DNA of 64,000 nucleotides from JBBIPA01 sp963775935 (GCA_963775935.1 CAVZKR010000002.1:434001-498000); one strand, 5' to 3'. Shown: positions 30,192 through 39,515, numbered from the stretch's first letter. Notes: a model not told the origin generated them from the letters alone. Numbers and translations: made by a program.

Positions 30192-31382
30192 ATGAAGTCT
30201 GAGAGAAAAGTTTATCTGGATTACACTGCTGCGGCGCCGGTATTGCCCGAAGTATTCGAGGCAATGCTGCCCTATTTGAGAGATATCTACGGCAATCCGC
30301 AGTCAATCCATACCTGGGGCGATGCTGCCAGAGAGGCAATCGAGAATGCCAGGGAGCAGGTGGCTGCCCTGATTAATGCCAGTGCTGAAGAGCTTATCTT
30401 CACCTCCAGCGGCAGCGAGGCGAATAATCTGGCTATCAAAGGCCTGGCTCAAGCCCAGGCGGGCAAGGGCAAGCATATTATCGTCTCCGCCATCGAGCAT
30501 TTCTCGGTGCTCAATACTGCCCGCACTCTGGAGAAGGCGGGATTCCAGCTTACCCAGGTGCAGGTAGACAAGCATGGTTCCGTTGATCCCGAGGAAGTAA
30601 CCCGGAATTTAAGGAAAGATACGATTCTGGTTTCCATTATGCATGCCAATGGGGAGGTTGGGACGATTCAGCGTATTGCCGATATCGCCAGGAAAGTGAA
30701 AGAAGCAGGTGCCCTGTTCCATACCGATGCTGTAGCCAGCACCGGCAGCATACCGGTGGATGTGAAGGCATTGGGAGCAGACGCCCTGAGCCTGGCGGGG
30801 AACCAGTTCTACGGTCCTAAAGGGTCGGGTGCTCTGTGGGTGCGCAAGGGGCTGCGGCTTATCCCGTTGATGGATGGAGGAGTGCAGGAAGGCGGGCGGA
30901 GGCCTGGCACCGAGGATGTAGCTGCTATCGTGGGGCTGGGAAAGGCGGCGGAGCTGGCGAAGCGAGACATGGTCTCGCGTATGACAAAGGCATCCCGGCT
31001 TCGGGACAAGCTTATCAATGGCGTTTTGGCTGGTGTTGACCATTCTCTGCTTACCGGGCATCCTTCACAGCGATTGCCCCATTATGCCAGCTTCTGCATA
31101 GAATTTATCGAGGGTGAGGCTATGCTGATGATGCTCAATATCCAGGGTATTGCGGTATCCAGTGGCTCGGCGTGCACCTCGAAAGCGCTGAAAGCATCTC
31201 ATGTCCTCATCGCAATGGGGCTTCCCCACGAGATAGCTCAGGGTTCTTTGCTATTAACTCTCGGTCCCGATACCAGTGAGGCTGATATCGATTATGTGCT
31301 GGAAAAACTGCCGCCTATTGTGAATAGACTGAGACAGATGTCTCCGTTATATGCCAGGTTCATTAAAGAGCAGAAGGGGTGA
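30192..31382 (+). CDS. NifS/IscS-like aminotransferase-V protein lacking the PLP lysine
   Basis: 396 aa. The overall fold is clear: VYLDYTAAAPVLPEVFEAML, FTSSGSEANNLAIKGL, SAIEHFSVL with the stacking His, HTDAVAST, and the catalytic loop SSGSACTSKALKA (Cys328). However, the Schiff-base motif S-G-H-K reads A-G-N-Q: N204 and Q205 align with H205 and K206 of E. coli IscS, and A182 aligns with Q183. PLP chemistry should therefore be lost. Archaeoglobus IscS, which also lacks this Lys, supplies a Cys ligand to its IscU scaffold instead. The iscU gene follows 6 bp on. The start is ATG 30192, with a GTG at 30186 as alternative. Confidence 0.85.
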   Translation: MKSERKVYLDYTAAAPVLPEVFEAMLPYLRDIYGNPQSIHTWGDAAREAIENAREQVAALINASAEELIFTSSGSEANNLAIKGLAQAQAGKGKHIIVSAIEHFSVLNTARTLEKAGFQLTQVQVDKHGSVDPEEVTRNLRKDTILVSIMHANGEVGTIQRIADIARKVKEAGALFHTDAVASTGSIPVDVKALGADALSLAGNQFYGPKGSGALWVRKGLRLIPLMDGGVQEGGRRPGTEDVAAIVGLGKAAELAKRDMVSRMTKASRLRDKLINGVLAGVDHSLLTGHPSQRLPHYASFCIEFIEGEAMLMMLNIQGIAVSSGSACTSKALKASHVLIAMGLPHEIAQGSLLLTLGPDTSEADIDYVLEKLPPIVNRLRQMSPLYARFIKEQKG

Positions 31383-31388
31383 AGCAAT

Positions 31389-31832
31389 ATGCCGATATAT
31401 AGTGACAAGGTAATGGACCATTTTACAAATCCCCGTAATGTCGGCGAAATAAAAGATGCCGATGGCGTTGGTGAGGTGGGGAATCCCGTATGTGGGGACA
31501 TGATGACCTTTTATATCAAGGTCAAGGATAATCGGCTTGAAGACGTGAAGTTCAAGACCTTTGGCTGTGGTGCTGCCATCGCTGTATCCAGCATCACCAG
31601 CGAGATGGCGAAGGGTAAGACGCTTGAGGAAGCGGTTAAAATTACCCCGAGCTTAGTCGCTAAGGAATTGGAAGGTTTGCCCAAGAATAAATTTCACTGC
31701 TCTAATTTAGGCGCTCAGGCATTGACCAAGGCGATTCGCGACTATGCAACCAGGAAAGGAATAAAGATCGAAGGTTTAAAAGAGAAAGGAGAAGAAGAGG
31801 ATGAAGAACATGAAGAAGGAACAGCCTGCTAG
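31389..31832 (+). CDS. iscU: IscU/NifU-type Fe-S cluster scaffold
   Basis: 147 aa. The three cluster-binding cysteines are in GNPVCGDMMTF, KTFGCGAAIAVSS and NKFHCSNLGAQAL, and the N-terminal YSDKVMDHFTNPRNVGEI is typical of IscU/NifU. A charged tail (KEKGEEEDEEHEEGTAC) ends in an extra Cys. It builds clusters with the upstream NifS-like protein. The 3' end overlaps the next gene by 32 bp. Confidence 0.92.
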   Translation: MPIYSDKVMDHFTNPRNVGEIKDADGVGEVGNPVCGDMMTFYIKVKDNRLEDVKFKTFGCGAAIAVSSITSEMAKGKTLEEAVKITPSLVAKELEGLPKNKFHCSNLGAQALTKAIRDYATRKGIKIEGLKEKGEEEDEEHEEGTAC

Positions 31833-32016
31833 CGGGAAGTCGTGCAAATGTCCTTATTGTGAAGATGAACTATTTGTCGCCCAGTTCCCGTTCTGCAAGG
31901 GATGCGGCGTTGCCATTCAACACTGCGTTACCTGTAAGATAACAGTGACTGACAGGACAGCTACTAAATGTCCGCAGTGCGGTGGCCCATTGACCAAGGG
32001 AGGGCAGAAGAACTAA
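31801..32016 (+). CDS. Small double zinc-ribbon protein
   Basis: 71 aa. Four C-x2-C knuckles: KCPYCEDEL, FCKGCGVA, HCVTCKITV, KCPQCGGPL, likely forming two zinc (or rubredoxin-like iron) sites. The frame starts inside the iscU 3' end (AGAGGATGAAG). It shares TAATG with the next start, so it is translationally coupled on both sides. Function unknown; context suggests a helper in Fe-S or sulfur transfer. Confidence 0.75.
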   Translation: MKNMKKEQPASGKSCKCPYCEDELFVAQFPFCKGCGVAIQHCVTCKITVTDRTATKCPQCGGPLTKGGQKN

Positions 32017-32498
32017 TGGCTGGCAAGGAGAAGATGACTATAATTGTCTTTAGCGGTGAGATGGATAAGGTATTGTCTGCATTAAGTATTGCGATTGGTG
32101 GAGCTACCTCGGGGATGGATGTCACCATGTTCTTTACCTTCTGGGGACTTAATGTCCTTAAGAAGAATGAGGGGAGCATAAAGAGCAAAGGGATTATGAG
32201 GAAGATGCTCAATGCCATGAACAGGGGAGGTGCAAAACGATTGCCTTTATCGAAATTCCATATGCTGGGGATGGGCAAATGGATGATGCAGAAGCTGATG
32301 AAGGATATCAGGCTCCCGCAGGTTGAGGAGCTTATGGCGACGGCGAAAGAGTTCGGTGTGAAATTTGTTGCTTGCACTAATACTATAGAGATAATGGGAC
32401 TTACCAAAGACGCATTTATCCCGGAAGTGGATAGTTTTGCCGGTGTTCCCACCTATATAGCTGATGCTAGGGAAAGCAAAGTGAATCTGTTTATCTAG
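32016..32498 (+). CDS. DsrE/DsrF-like family protein
   Basis: 160 aa beginning MAGKEKMTIIVFSGEMDKVL. The GGATSGMDVTMFFTFWGLNV and the central helical insert with GMGKWMMQKLMKDIRLP are those of the DsrE/DrsE-2 peroxiredoxin-like group, often found with TusA and rhodanese domains. A conserved Cys (KFVACTNTIEIMG) may carry persulfide sulfur. Followed 10 bp on by a TusA-like gene. Probably part of sulfur relay to Fe-S assembly. Confidence 0.85.
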   Translation: MAGKEKMTIIVFSGEMDKVLSALSIAIGGATSGMDVTMFFTFWGLNVLKKNEGSIKSKGIMRKMLNAMNRGGAKRLPLSKFHMLGMGKWMMQKLMKDIRLPQVEELMATAKEFGVKFVACTNTIEIMGLTKDAFIPEVDSFAGVPTYIADARESKVNLFI

Positions 32499-32508
32499 GA
32501 GTTGACAG

Positions 32509-32739
32509 ATGAAAGCGGATGAAACTCTGGATTGTGTCGGTCTCTACTGTCCTATGCCGATAGTGCATACTGCCAGGAAAATGAAAGAGCTGCGGACCGG
32601 GCAGGTGCTGGAAATTGTTGCCGATGATATCGGTATAAAAGAGGATATGCCGAACTGGTGCAAAATGACGGGTAATGAATGCCTGAGCATTGAGGACGAC
32701 AAAGGGGTCTACCGGGTTTTTGTGAAGAAGGCAGGGTAA
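32509..32739 (+). CDS. TusA/SirA-like sulfur carrier
   Basis: 76 aa. The signature DCVGLYCPMPIVHTARKMKE holds the sulfur-accepting Cys in C-P-M-P, and GQVLEIVADDIGIKEDMPNW is the second family block. It likely passes sulfane sulfur between the DsrE-like protein and acceptors. Confidence 0.9.
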   Translation: MKADETLDCVGLYCPMPIVHTARKMKELRTGQVLEIVADDIGIKEDMPNWCKMTGNECLSIEDDKGVYRVFVKKAG

Positions 32740-32845
32740 AGTTCCCTGTCTGTCATTGCGAGCCACAGCAGTGCCGAAATAATCGTTGGCTTTGATAGAT
32801 AAAGAATATGGTAAGTGGAGAGGAATCAGGAGAGGAGGTTTGAAT

Positions 32846-33376
32846 ATGACTACCGAGCAGACAAAAACATTAGAGGCATTACAATTTGCCATTCAGATGG
32901 AAATCGAGGGGAAGGACTACTATCTGAAAGCCAGCCAGAAATGCAGCATTAAGGCGGGGAGGGAGCTCTTTGAATGGCTGGCGGGTCAGGAGGACTGGCA
33001 TCTGCGAAAATTCGAGCAAATATATAAGATGTTCAAGGACAGCAAAGCCTGGCCCGATATAAAAATTTCGACTGGTGGAGAGGACACGCCGGCAACTATT
33101 CTGTCCCAAATCACCAAAGCAACGTACTGCGAAGTGGAGGAGCCGACTGCCGAGCTCAATGCCATCGACGGCGCTATGGAAATGGAAAACAAGACGTATG
33201 ATTACTATAAAAAGCAGGCTGCCGATGCTCCTTACGAAGTGCAGAAGGGCTTCTATAAAGCATTGACTGCAGAGGAAAGAAAACACTACCTGGCGCTGGT
33301 GGACTACCGTGAATATATTGTTAATCCTGAAGGCTGGTTTACCAAAACCGAGCATCATTCGTTAGACGGAGGTTAA
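32846..33376 (+). CDS. Rubrerythrin-like ferritin-superfamily protein
   Basis: 176 aa. Two EX2H-type halves: LQFAIQMEIEGKDYYLKASQ with AGQEDWHLRKFEQIY, and LNAIDGAMEMENKTYDYYKK with LTAEERKHYLALVDYREYI, giving four Glu and two His for a di-iron site. There is no rubredoxin domain, so electrons must come from a separate rubredoxin, such as the fusion protein encoded next. Reduces H2O2 in anaerobes. Start ATG 32846 (RBS AGAGGAGG); an upstream extension in frame lacks an RBS. The gap before it holds a half copy of the palindromic repeat. Confidence 0.88.
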   Translation: MTTEQTKTLEALQFAIQMEIEGKDYYLKASQKCSIKAGRELFEWLAGQEDWHLRKFEQIYKMFKDSKAWPDIKISTGGEDTPATILSQITKATYCEVEEPTAELNAIDGAMEMENKTYDYYKKQAADAPYEVQKGFYKALTAEERKHYLALVDYREYIVNPEGWFTKTEHHSLDGG

Positions 33377-33378
33377 CC

Positions 33379-34062
33379 ATGAATGTGAAAGCTCTTTACC
33401 TGATAAGCTACGGCTTATATCTCGTTGGCTCCAGGAAGGGAGACAAGTTAAATGCCCAGGTGGTGAATACTGTGATTCAGGTCTGTTCGGAACCAGTGAA
33501 GCTGGCTATCGCCATTAATCGGGATAACTATACCCAGGAGCTCATCACTGCCGGCAAAGGATTCACCGTTGCCGTTCTATCAAAGGATACGCCTCTGTCG
33601 TTTATCGGCAGTTTCGGTTTTCGCAGCGGCAGGCATGTGGATAAGTTCGAGGGCATTAACTATAAGTTGAGCACAAATCAATTGCCAATCGTGCTGGACA
33701 ATACCTTAGCCTATCTTGAGGCGAAAGTGGTCAATCAGGTGGAGGTGGGCACTCATACTCTATTCATCGGCGACCTCGTTGATGCCGATATCATCAAAGA
33801 TGGCGAGCCGATGACCTATACCTACTATCAGCAGGTGAAGAGGGGCACCACACCCAAATCGGCGCCCAGCTATATTGAGCCTAAAAAGGAGGAAGCACCT
33901 AAAATGGCGAAATACAGATGTAGAATTTGCAATTATATCTATGACCCTGAACTGGGCGACCCCGATGGCGGCATCAAGCCGGGAACGCCGTTTGAAAAGC
34001 TACCCGACGGCTGGACCTGTCCTGTATGCGGGGCTGCTAAGGACCAGTTCGAGAAATTGTAA
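33379..34062 (+). CDS. Flavin reductase-rubredoxin fusion (high-molecular-weight rubredoxin type)
   Basis: 227 aa. Residues 1-150 are a flavin reductase-like FMN-binding domain (SRKGDKLNAQVVNTVIQVCS, AVLSKDTPLSFIGSFGFRSG). After a proline-rich linker the C-terminus is rubredoxin: YRCRICNYIYDPELGDPDGG and WTCPVCGAAKDQFEKL, both C-x2-C. This is the architecture of Moorella Hrb, which feeds NADH electrons to the flavodiiron protein FprA, encoded next here. Confidence 0.92.
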   Translation: MNVKALYLISYGLYLVGSRKGDKLNAQVVNTVIQVCSEPVKLAIAINRDNYTQELITAGKGFTVAVLSKDTPLSFIGSFGFRSGRHVDKFEGINYKLSTNQLPIVLDNTLAYLEAKVVNQVEVGTHTLFIGDLVDADIIKDGEPMTYTYYQQVKRGTTPKSAPSYIEPKKEEAPKMAKYRCRICNYIYDPELGDPDGGIKPGTPFEKLPDGWTCPVCGAAKDQFEKL

Positions 34063-34110
34063 TATAACAATGCCCTCGAGAGCGGAAGAGGGTGGGAAGG
34101 AGAGAGCGCA

Positions 34111-35295
34111 ATGAAACCGAGAGAGATTAAACCTCAAATCTATGCTGTAGGAGCCGTCGACTGGGACCGGCGGTTGTTTGATTCACTGATACCGCTTCCC
34201 GATGGTACCAGCTATAACTCATATCTCGTTAAAGGCAGCCAGAAGACAGCTCTGATTGATACCGTTGACCCTTCCATGGAACAGGTGCTGGTGCGCCATC
34301 TGGATGAGCTCGGTATTGCCGCTATCGATTATGTGATTGCCAATCACGCAGAACCAGACCATGCCGGTTCGATACCGCGTATTCTGGCGAAATATCCTCA
34401 GGCAAAAGCGGTGGTAACGCCGAAATGCAAGGATATGCTTATCGATTTGTTAATGGTCCCGGCGGAGAAGTTTATTACCGTCAATGATAAGGAGACGCTA
34501 TCGCTGGGGAACAAGACGCTGGAGTTTCTCTATGCTCCCTGGGTACACTGGCCGGAGACGATGCTCACCTATTTGAAAGAAGACAAGATACTGTTTCCCT
34601 GCGATTTCTTCGGCTCACATATTGCGACTACCGACCTGTATGTGACCGATGAAGGGCAGGTCTATGAAGCAGCCAAGAGATATTTTGCGGAAATCATGAT
34701 GCCGTTCCGTACTCATATCCAGAAGCATCTGGAAATGTTGCAGGGGTATCAGATTGACCTGATCGCTCCCAGCCACGGTCCCATGCATAAAAAGCCGGAG
34801 TTTATTATGAAGGCATATCATAGCTGGGTATTCGACAATCCTGCGAATACTGTTGTTTTGCCCTTTGTTTCTATGCACCGCAGCACGCGCAAGATGGTGG
34901 AGTTTCTGGTCGAAGCTCTGGCGCAGAGAGGCGTGACGGTGAAACAATTCGATCTTGCGGTGACCGATATTGGGAAACTGGCGATGGCTCTGGTGGATGC
35001 TGCCACCATTGTCATCGGTGCGCCTACGGTTTTGGCTGGTCCCCATCCTGCTGCTGCTTATGCGGCGCTACTGGCGAATGCTCTGCGACCCAAAGCGAAA
35101 TTCGCCAGCATTATCGGCTCTTATGGCTGGGGAGGTAAAACGGTGGAGGTTCTGGCTAGTTTGATTCCTAATCTCAAAGTAGAAGTGCTTGACCCTGTGC
35201 TGTGCAAAGGACAGCCCAGGGAGTCTGATTATAAAGCACTGGAGAATCTGGCTGATAAAATTGCTCAGAAACATAAAGAAAACGGTTTCGTGTAG
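34111..35295 (+). CDS. Flavodiiron protein (O2/NO reductase, FprA/ROO)
   Basis: 394 aa. N-terminal metallo-beta-lactamase domain with NHAEPDHAG (H-x-E-x-D-H), VHWPETM, PCDFFGSH and PSHGPMH as di-iron ligands. C-terminal flavodoxin domain (VLPFVSMHRSTRKMVEFLVE, GAPTVLAGPHPAAAYAALLA). Reduces O2 to water with electrons from the upstream Hrb-type protein. RBS GGAAGGAGAG. Confidence 0.93.
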   Translation: MKPREIKPQIYAVGAVDWDRRLFDSLIPLPDGTSYNSYLVKGSQKTALIDTVDPSMEQVLVRHLDELGIAAIDYVIANHAEPDHAGSIPRILAKYPQAKAVVTPKCKDMLIDLLMVPAEKFITVNDKETLSLGNKTLEFLYAPWVHWPETMLTYLKEDKILFPCDFFGSHIATTDLYVTDEGQVYEAAKRYFAEIMMPFRTHIQKHLEMLQGYQIDLIAPSHGPMHKKPEFIMKAYHSWVFDNPANTVVLPFVSMHRSTRKMVEFLVEALAQRGVTVKQFDLAVTDIGKLAMALVDAATIVIGAPTVLAGPHPAAAYAALLANALRPKAKFASIIGSYGWGGKTVEVLASLIPNLKVEVLDPVLCKGQPRESDYKALENLADKIAQKHKENGFV

Positions 35296-35317
35296 TTTGG
35301 AACTTTTAAGATTTGAC

Positions 35318-37801
35318 ATGATTCAGGAAGCAGGCGCGAAGAAATATGAGAAAGCCCGTATTCAGGTCACTGGCATGACCTGTACCACCTGTGCGGCTAC
35401 GATTGAAAAAGGTCTGTCTGAGACAGAGGGTATAGCACAGGCAAAGGTTAATTTTGCCTCCGAGCAGGCGTCTATTGAATATGACCCTTCCAGGGTAGAC
35501 CTTGCCAGAATAAAAGATACGATATCTGAATTAGGCTATGGTATCGCAACCAGAAAGTCGATGTTTCCGGTGATGGGGATGACCTGTGCTTCCTGTGTTG
35601 CCCGTGTTGAGAAAGCGCTGTCGGATGTTCCGGGTGTCGTTGCGGTTAATGTTAACCTCGCTTCGGAGAAAGCGACGGTAGAGTATACCGGTGACGTCGC
35701 ATTCGCTACGTTACGACAGGCGGTGCGGGATGCTGGCTATGACCTGGGTGAAGAAACAGAGAAGCTGGAGGATGTGACCGCTAGCGCGGAGCGAGAGATT
35801 CGTGTTCTGCGCAATAGATTTATCGTCGCTGCTGTGCTTGCTGCTGTCATTATGGCACTGAGCATGATTCCTATGTTCCCGGGCAGCGGCTATGTGCTCT
35901 GGGTATTGGCGACGCCGGTGCAGTTCTGGGCGGGCCTACGCTTTTATCGAGGCGCCTGGGGGGCATTGAAACACCGGACTGCCGATATGAATACTCTGGT
36001 AGCAGTGGGTACCTCTGCTGCTTACCTCTACAGTATGGTAGTAGTATTCTTTCCTCAGGTCTTTGCCGGTGCCAATATCGAGCTTCATCTTTACTTTGAT
36101 ACCTCGGCTGTCATTATTGCTCTTATCCTGCTCGGTCGTTTCTTGGAATCCCGGGCGAAAGGGCAGACATCGGCGGCAATTAAGAAGCTCATTGGTTTAA
36201 GTCCCAGGAGTGCACTGGTTATTCGTGATGGTAAGGAGCAGGAAATTCATATCGAAGAGGTTCAGGTGGGTGACATAGTCGTCATGCGACCCGGTGAGCG
36301 AGTACCAGTGGATGGTATTATCCGTCAGGGTTATTCCAGCGTTGATGAGTCCATGGTAACGGGTGAGAGCATACCCGTAGAGAAAAAAGTGGGCGACGAG
36401 GTTATCGGCGCTACTATCAATAAGACAGGCAGCTTTCAATTTGAGGCTACCAGGATAGGAAAGGATACCACGCTGGCTCGCATCATCAGGCTTGTCGAGG
36501 AAGCTCAGGGTAGCAAAGCGCCTATTCAGCGCCTGGCTGATATCATTGCCAGCTATTTTGTGCCCATAGTCATTAGCATTGCTATTATCACTTTTATCAT
36601 CTGGTTCTTTGTCGGTCCGCCGCCATCACTTACTTATGCTCTGCTGAACTTCGTGGCGGTGCTTATTATTGCCTGCCCCTGTGCTCTGGGTCTGGCAACG
36701 CCTACAGCTATTATGGTGGGCACAGGTAAAGGGGCTGAGAATGGTGTGTTGATACGGAGTGGTGAAGCCCTTGAGATGGCTCATAAGGTTAAAGCGGTAT
36801 TGCTCGATAAAACGGGCACGCTGACCAAAGGTGAGCCGGTGGTGACCGATATCATCGCTGCTTCCGGATTCAGCCAGGATGAAGTGCTACGATTGGCAGC
36901 ATCGGTGGAGCGGGTCTCCGAACATCCTCTCGGTGAAGCCATAACCAGAGCTGCTCTGGATAAAAACCTGGTTCTCTCTGAAGCAAGCAATTTCAATGCC
37001 ATACCCGGTCATGGCGTCGAGGCGGTAGTGAATGGCAGGAGAATACTCCTGGGCAATCTCCGTCTCATGGAGAAGCAAACTATTTCCTTGAATGGTCTGG
37101 GAAATGAAGCTGATACACTTTTCAGACAGGGTAAGACGGTGATGTTTCTCAGCGTGGATAATCAGGCAAAAGGGATTATTGCGCTGGCTGATATAGTGAA
37201 ACCAGAGGCGAAAGAGGCAATAAATGCTTTACATAAAATGGGTATTGAGACAGTAATGATTACCGGCGATAACAGGCGTACTGCTGAAGCAATTGCTCGT
37301 GAAGCAGGCATCGATAACGTGCTGGCAGAGGTATTGCCTGAGCATAAGGCTGAGCAAGTGAAAAAGTTGCAGGAGAAAAAGGTGGTAGCGATGGTTGGTG
37401 ACGGTATTAACGATGCTCCGGCACTGGCTCAAGCCGATGTCGGTATCGCTATCGGCACGGGGACTGATATTGCTATGGAGAGCGGAGCTATTACCTTAAT
37501 ACGGGGAGATTTAATGGGCATTGTTACTGCCATATCGCTGAGCAAGCGTACCATGCGGACCATAAAACAGAATCTTTTCTGGGCTTTTGCCTATAATGTT
37601 ATTCTTATCCCGGTAGCAGCGGGGGTATTATATTTAGCTTTTGGTCATTGCGGCGTACCATCGGGGCTTCATTTTATCCTGGGTGAGCATGGCTTTCTTA
37701 ACCCGATGCTGGCGGCGTTAGCTATGGCTGCCAGCTCTATCACGGTGGTGTCTAATTCATTGAGACTGCGAGGATTTAAGCCAGCCAGAACTGGCGTTTA
37801 A
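35318..37801 (+). CDS. copA: Copper-exporting P-type ATPase
   Basis: 827 aa from ATG 35318. Two N-terminal HMA domains (GMTCTTCAATIEKGL, GMTCASCVARVEKAL), actuator GESIPVEKKVGDEVIGAT, the metal-site helix ACPCALGLATPTA, phosphorylation site LLDKTGTLTKGEPVV, HP motif SEHPLGEA and hinge MVGDGINDAPALAQADVGIA. The CPC motif and HMA pattern fit Cu+ export (PIB-1). A YHS-domain protein follows and may act as its metal partner. The ORF could extend upstream to 35189, but that overlaps the flavodiiron gene. Confidence 0.93.
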   Translation: MIQEAGAKKYEKARIQVTGMTCTTCAATIEKGLSETEGIAQAKVNFASEQASIEYDPSRVDLARIKDTISELGYGIATRKSMFPVMGMTCASCVARVEKALSDVPGVVAVNVNLASEKATVEYTGDVAFATLRQAVRDAGYDLGEETEKLEDVTASAEREIRVLRNRFIVAAVLAAVIMALSMIPMFPGSGYVLWVLATPVQFWAGLRFYRGAWGALKHRTADMNTLVAVGTSAAYLYSMVVVFFPQVFAGANIELHLYFDTSAVIIALILLGRFLESRAKGQTSAAIKKLIGLSPRSALVIRDGKEQEIHIEEVQVGDIVVMRPGERVPVDGIIRQGYSSVDESMVTGESIPVEKKVGDEVIGATINKTGSFQFEATRIGKDTTLARIIRLVEEAQGSKAPIQRLADIIASYFVPIVISIAIITFIIWFFVGPPPSLTYALLNFVAVLIIACPCALGLATPTAIMVGTGKGAENGVLIRSGEALEMAHKVKAVLLDKTGTLTKGEPVVTDIIAASGFSQDEVLRLAASVERVSEHPLGEAITRAALDKNLVLSEASNFNAIPGHGVEAVVNGRRILLGNLRLMEKQTISLNGLGNEADTLFRQGKTVMFLSVDNQAKGIIALADIVKPEAKEAINALHKMGIETVMITGDNRRTAEAIAREAGIDNVLAEVLPEHKAEQVKKLQEKKVVAMVGDGINDAPALAQADVGIAIGTGTDIAMESGAITLIRGDLMGIVTAISLSKRTMRTIKQNLFWAFAYNVILIPVAAGVLYLAFGHCGVPSGLHFILGEHGFLNPMLAALAMAASSITVVSNSLRLRGFKPARTGV

Positions 37802-37825
37802 TATTCTCTGGAAGGAGGTACCGTT

Positions 37826-37987
37826 ATGGCAATTGACCCGGTATGCGGTATGACGGTCGATGAGAAAAAGGCAGCGGCAACTTCTGAATATAAAGGGCAG
37901 AAATACTATTTTTGTGCCGTTGGCTGTAAGAAGGCATTCGACAAGGAGCCGGAGAAATACCTTGCCAGATATGGGGCAAAGAGCTGA
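37826..37987 (+). CDS. Stand-alone YHS domain protein
   Basis: 53 aa, RBS GAAGGAGG. MAIDPVCGMTVDEKKAAATS then YFCAVGCKKAFDKEPEKY: the YHS pattern with D-P-V-C-G-M and F-C-x3-C, a heavy-metal-binding module often fused to or placed beside copper ATPases. Here it lies 24 bp after copA. Too short for many gene callers. Confidence 0.88.
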   Translation: MAIDPVCGMTVDEKKAAATSEYKGQKYYFCAVGCKKAFDKEPEKYLARYGAKS

Positions 37988-38051
37988 TAGAAATGCGTTC
38001 GAATTTATTTTGATGACTTGTAATTCGATACTATAAATTATGGAGGTCACC

Positions 38052-38888
38052 GTGAACAAAAAGGAAATAATTGCTTTATTAAATCAAGACCTTGAAGGTG
38101 AGCATGGCGCTATTATCCAGTATCTGACTCATGCCTATGCCATAGGCGAGGGTGAGATGGCTTGTGAGATTGAGGCTATTGCCAGAGAAGAAATGCGTCA
38201 TCTCGATTTGCTGGCAGAGACAATCGTAGAATTGGGAGGGACTCCGAGCGTGGAGCGTGGCAATATGATTATGACTGGTAAATTGGTTGCTGCCTGGATG
38301 CAGAATAATGTGCAGCTCGAACTGGATGCTATAGCCATGTATAAAGAACATATCAAACTCATCGATGACGCCAAAATAAAGCGGACGCTGAAGCGGATTC
38401 TATCTGATGAACAATCGCATCACGGCGACTTTGTCCATTTTGTCGATAAATCAAAAAGGGAACGCGCCAAAGACCTCAGAGGTGCTAAGCAGAATAAAGT
38501 GACTAAGATTCTTAACTGGGGTATCGAGCACGAGTATACGGTAGTGCTCCAGTATCTGCTTCACTCCTACATGGCTAAGAATGAAGAGATTAAGAAGGAA
38601 ATGCAGAACCAGGCGATCAATGAAATGCAGCATATGGGCTGGTTGAGTGAAGAGATGGTGGGGGGCGGTGGCAATCCCAGAATAGAGCATACCAAGGTAG
38701 ATAAGTCAGTTAAAGAGGCTGCTATGCTCAAGGCTGACATTAGCATTGAAAAAGAGGTGGCTATTAAGTATAACCGGGCTGCGCAAGAGGTTACAGATGC
38801 AGGGCTGAAGAAACTGCTTGCCCGCATTAGAGACCACGAGCGATATCATACAGAAGTGTTCAGTGATTTACTCAAAAAGGCAAAATAG
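38052..38888 (+). CDS. Tandem ferritin-like (bacterioferritin/DPS-type) di-iron protein
   Basis: 278 aa from GTG 38052 (RBS GGAGGT). Two ferritin-like four-helix bundles in one chain: first EHGAIIQYLTHAYAIGEGEM with EAIAREEMRHLDLLAETIVE and DEQSHHGDFVHF; second HEYTVVLQYLLHSYM with AINEMQHMGWLSEEMVGGGG and RIRDHERYHTEVFSDLL. Each repeats E...EExxH...E/ExxH ligands. Probably stores iron or removes peroxide. The next gene is SOD. Confidence 0.85.
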   Translation: MNKKEIIALLNQDLEGEHGAIIQYLTHAYAIGEGEMACEIEAIAREEMRHLDLLAETIVELGGTPSVERGNMIMTGKLVAAWMQNNVQLELDAIAMYKEHIKLIDDAKIKRTLKRILSDEQSHHGDFVHFVDKSKRERAKDLRGAKQNKVTKILNWGIEHEYTVVLQYLLHSYMAKNEEIKKEMQNQAINEMQHMGWLSEEMVGGGGNPRIEHTKVDKSVKEAAMLKADISIEKEVAIKYNRAAQEVTDAGLKKLLARIRDHERYHTEVFSDLLKKAK

Positions 38889-38908
38889 TAAATAAAGGAG
38901 GGAAAGAT

Positions 38909-39487
38909 ATGGCTTACATAGCGAAAGATTACGCAAGTCTTATCGGCATGGCTGGCTTCAGTGAAACGCTGCTGAAGAACCATTTCACCCTGTACAATGG
39001 TTATGTGACCAATGTTAACAAAGTCATGGACATCCTGGCTGCCATGGTAAAGGAAGGCAAAATAGGCATGCCGGAGTATGCGGAATTGAAACGACGCATG
39101 GGTTTCGAGTTCAATGGTATGCGGTTGCACGAGTATTATTTCGGAAATCTCGGTGGCAAGTCAGCGTTGGATAAGTCGGGCAAGCTGGGCAAGAAGCTAT
39201 CGGCGGATTTCGGCAGCTATGAGAATTGGGAAAAGGACTTTAAGGGTACGGGCACCATGCGCGGCATCGGCTGGGCTATTCTTTACCAGGACAATGTTAC
39301 CGGTCAGCTTCTTAACCAGTGGATTAACGAGCATGAAACCGGGCATCCTGCAGGTTGTGCGCCGATTCTGATTATGGATGTCTTCGAACATGCTTTTTTC
39401 ACTGATTATGGTCTGAAGCGAGTCGATTACATCGAGGCTTTCTTTAAGAATATCAATTGGAGCGTTGTTGAAAACAGGCTGAAATAA
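38909..39487 (+). CDS. sod: Fe/Mn-family superoxide dismutase
   Basis: 192 aa. Metal ligands by motif: His in KNHFTLYNGYV, His in MRLHEYYFGNL, Asp and His in MDVFEHAFFTDYG. The DVFEHAFF block replaces the usual D-x-W-E-H-A-Y-Y, and helix 2 is divergent, so this is an atypical branch. The strong W-to-F changes around the site make metal preference unpredictable. RBS AAAGGAGGG. Confidence 0.88.
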   Translation: MAYIAKDYASLIGMAGFSETLLKNHFTLYNGYVTNVNKVMDILAAMVKEGKIGMPEYAELKRRMGFEFNGMRLHEYYFGNLGGKSALDKSGKLGKKLSADFGSYENWEKDFKGTGTMRGIGWAILYQDNVTGQLLNQWINEHETGHPAGCAPILIMDVFEHAFFTDYGLKRVDYIEAFFKNINWSVVENRLK

Positions 39488-39515
39488 AATAAATACCGTT
39501 GGAGGGAAGGTGTCT

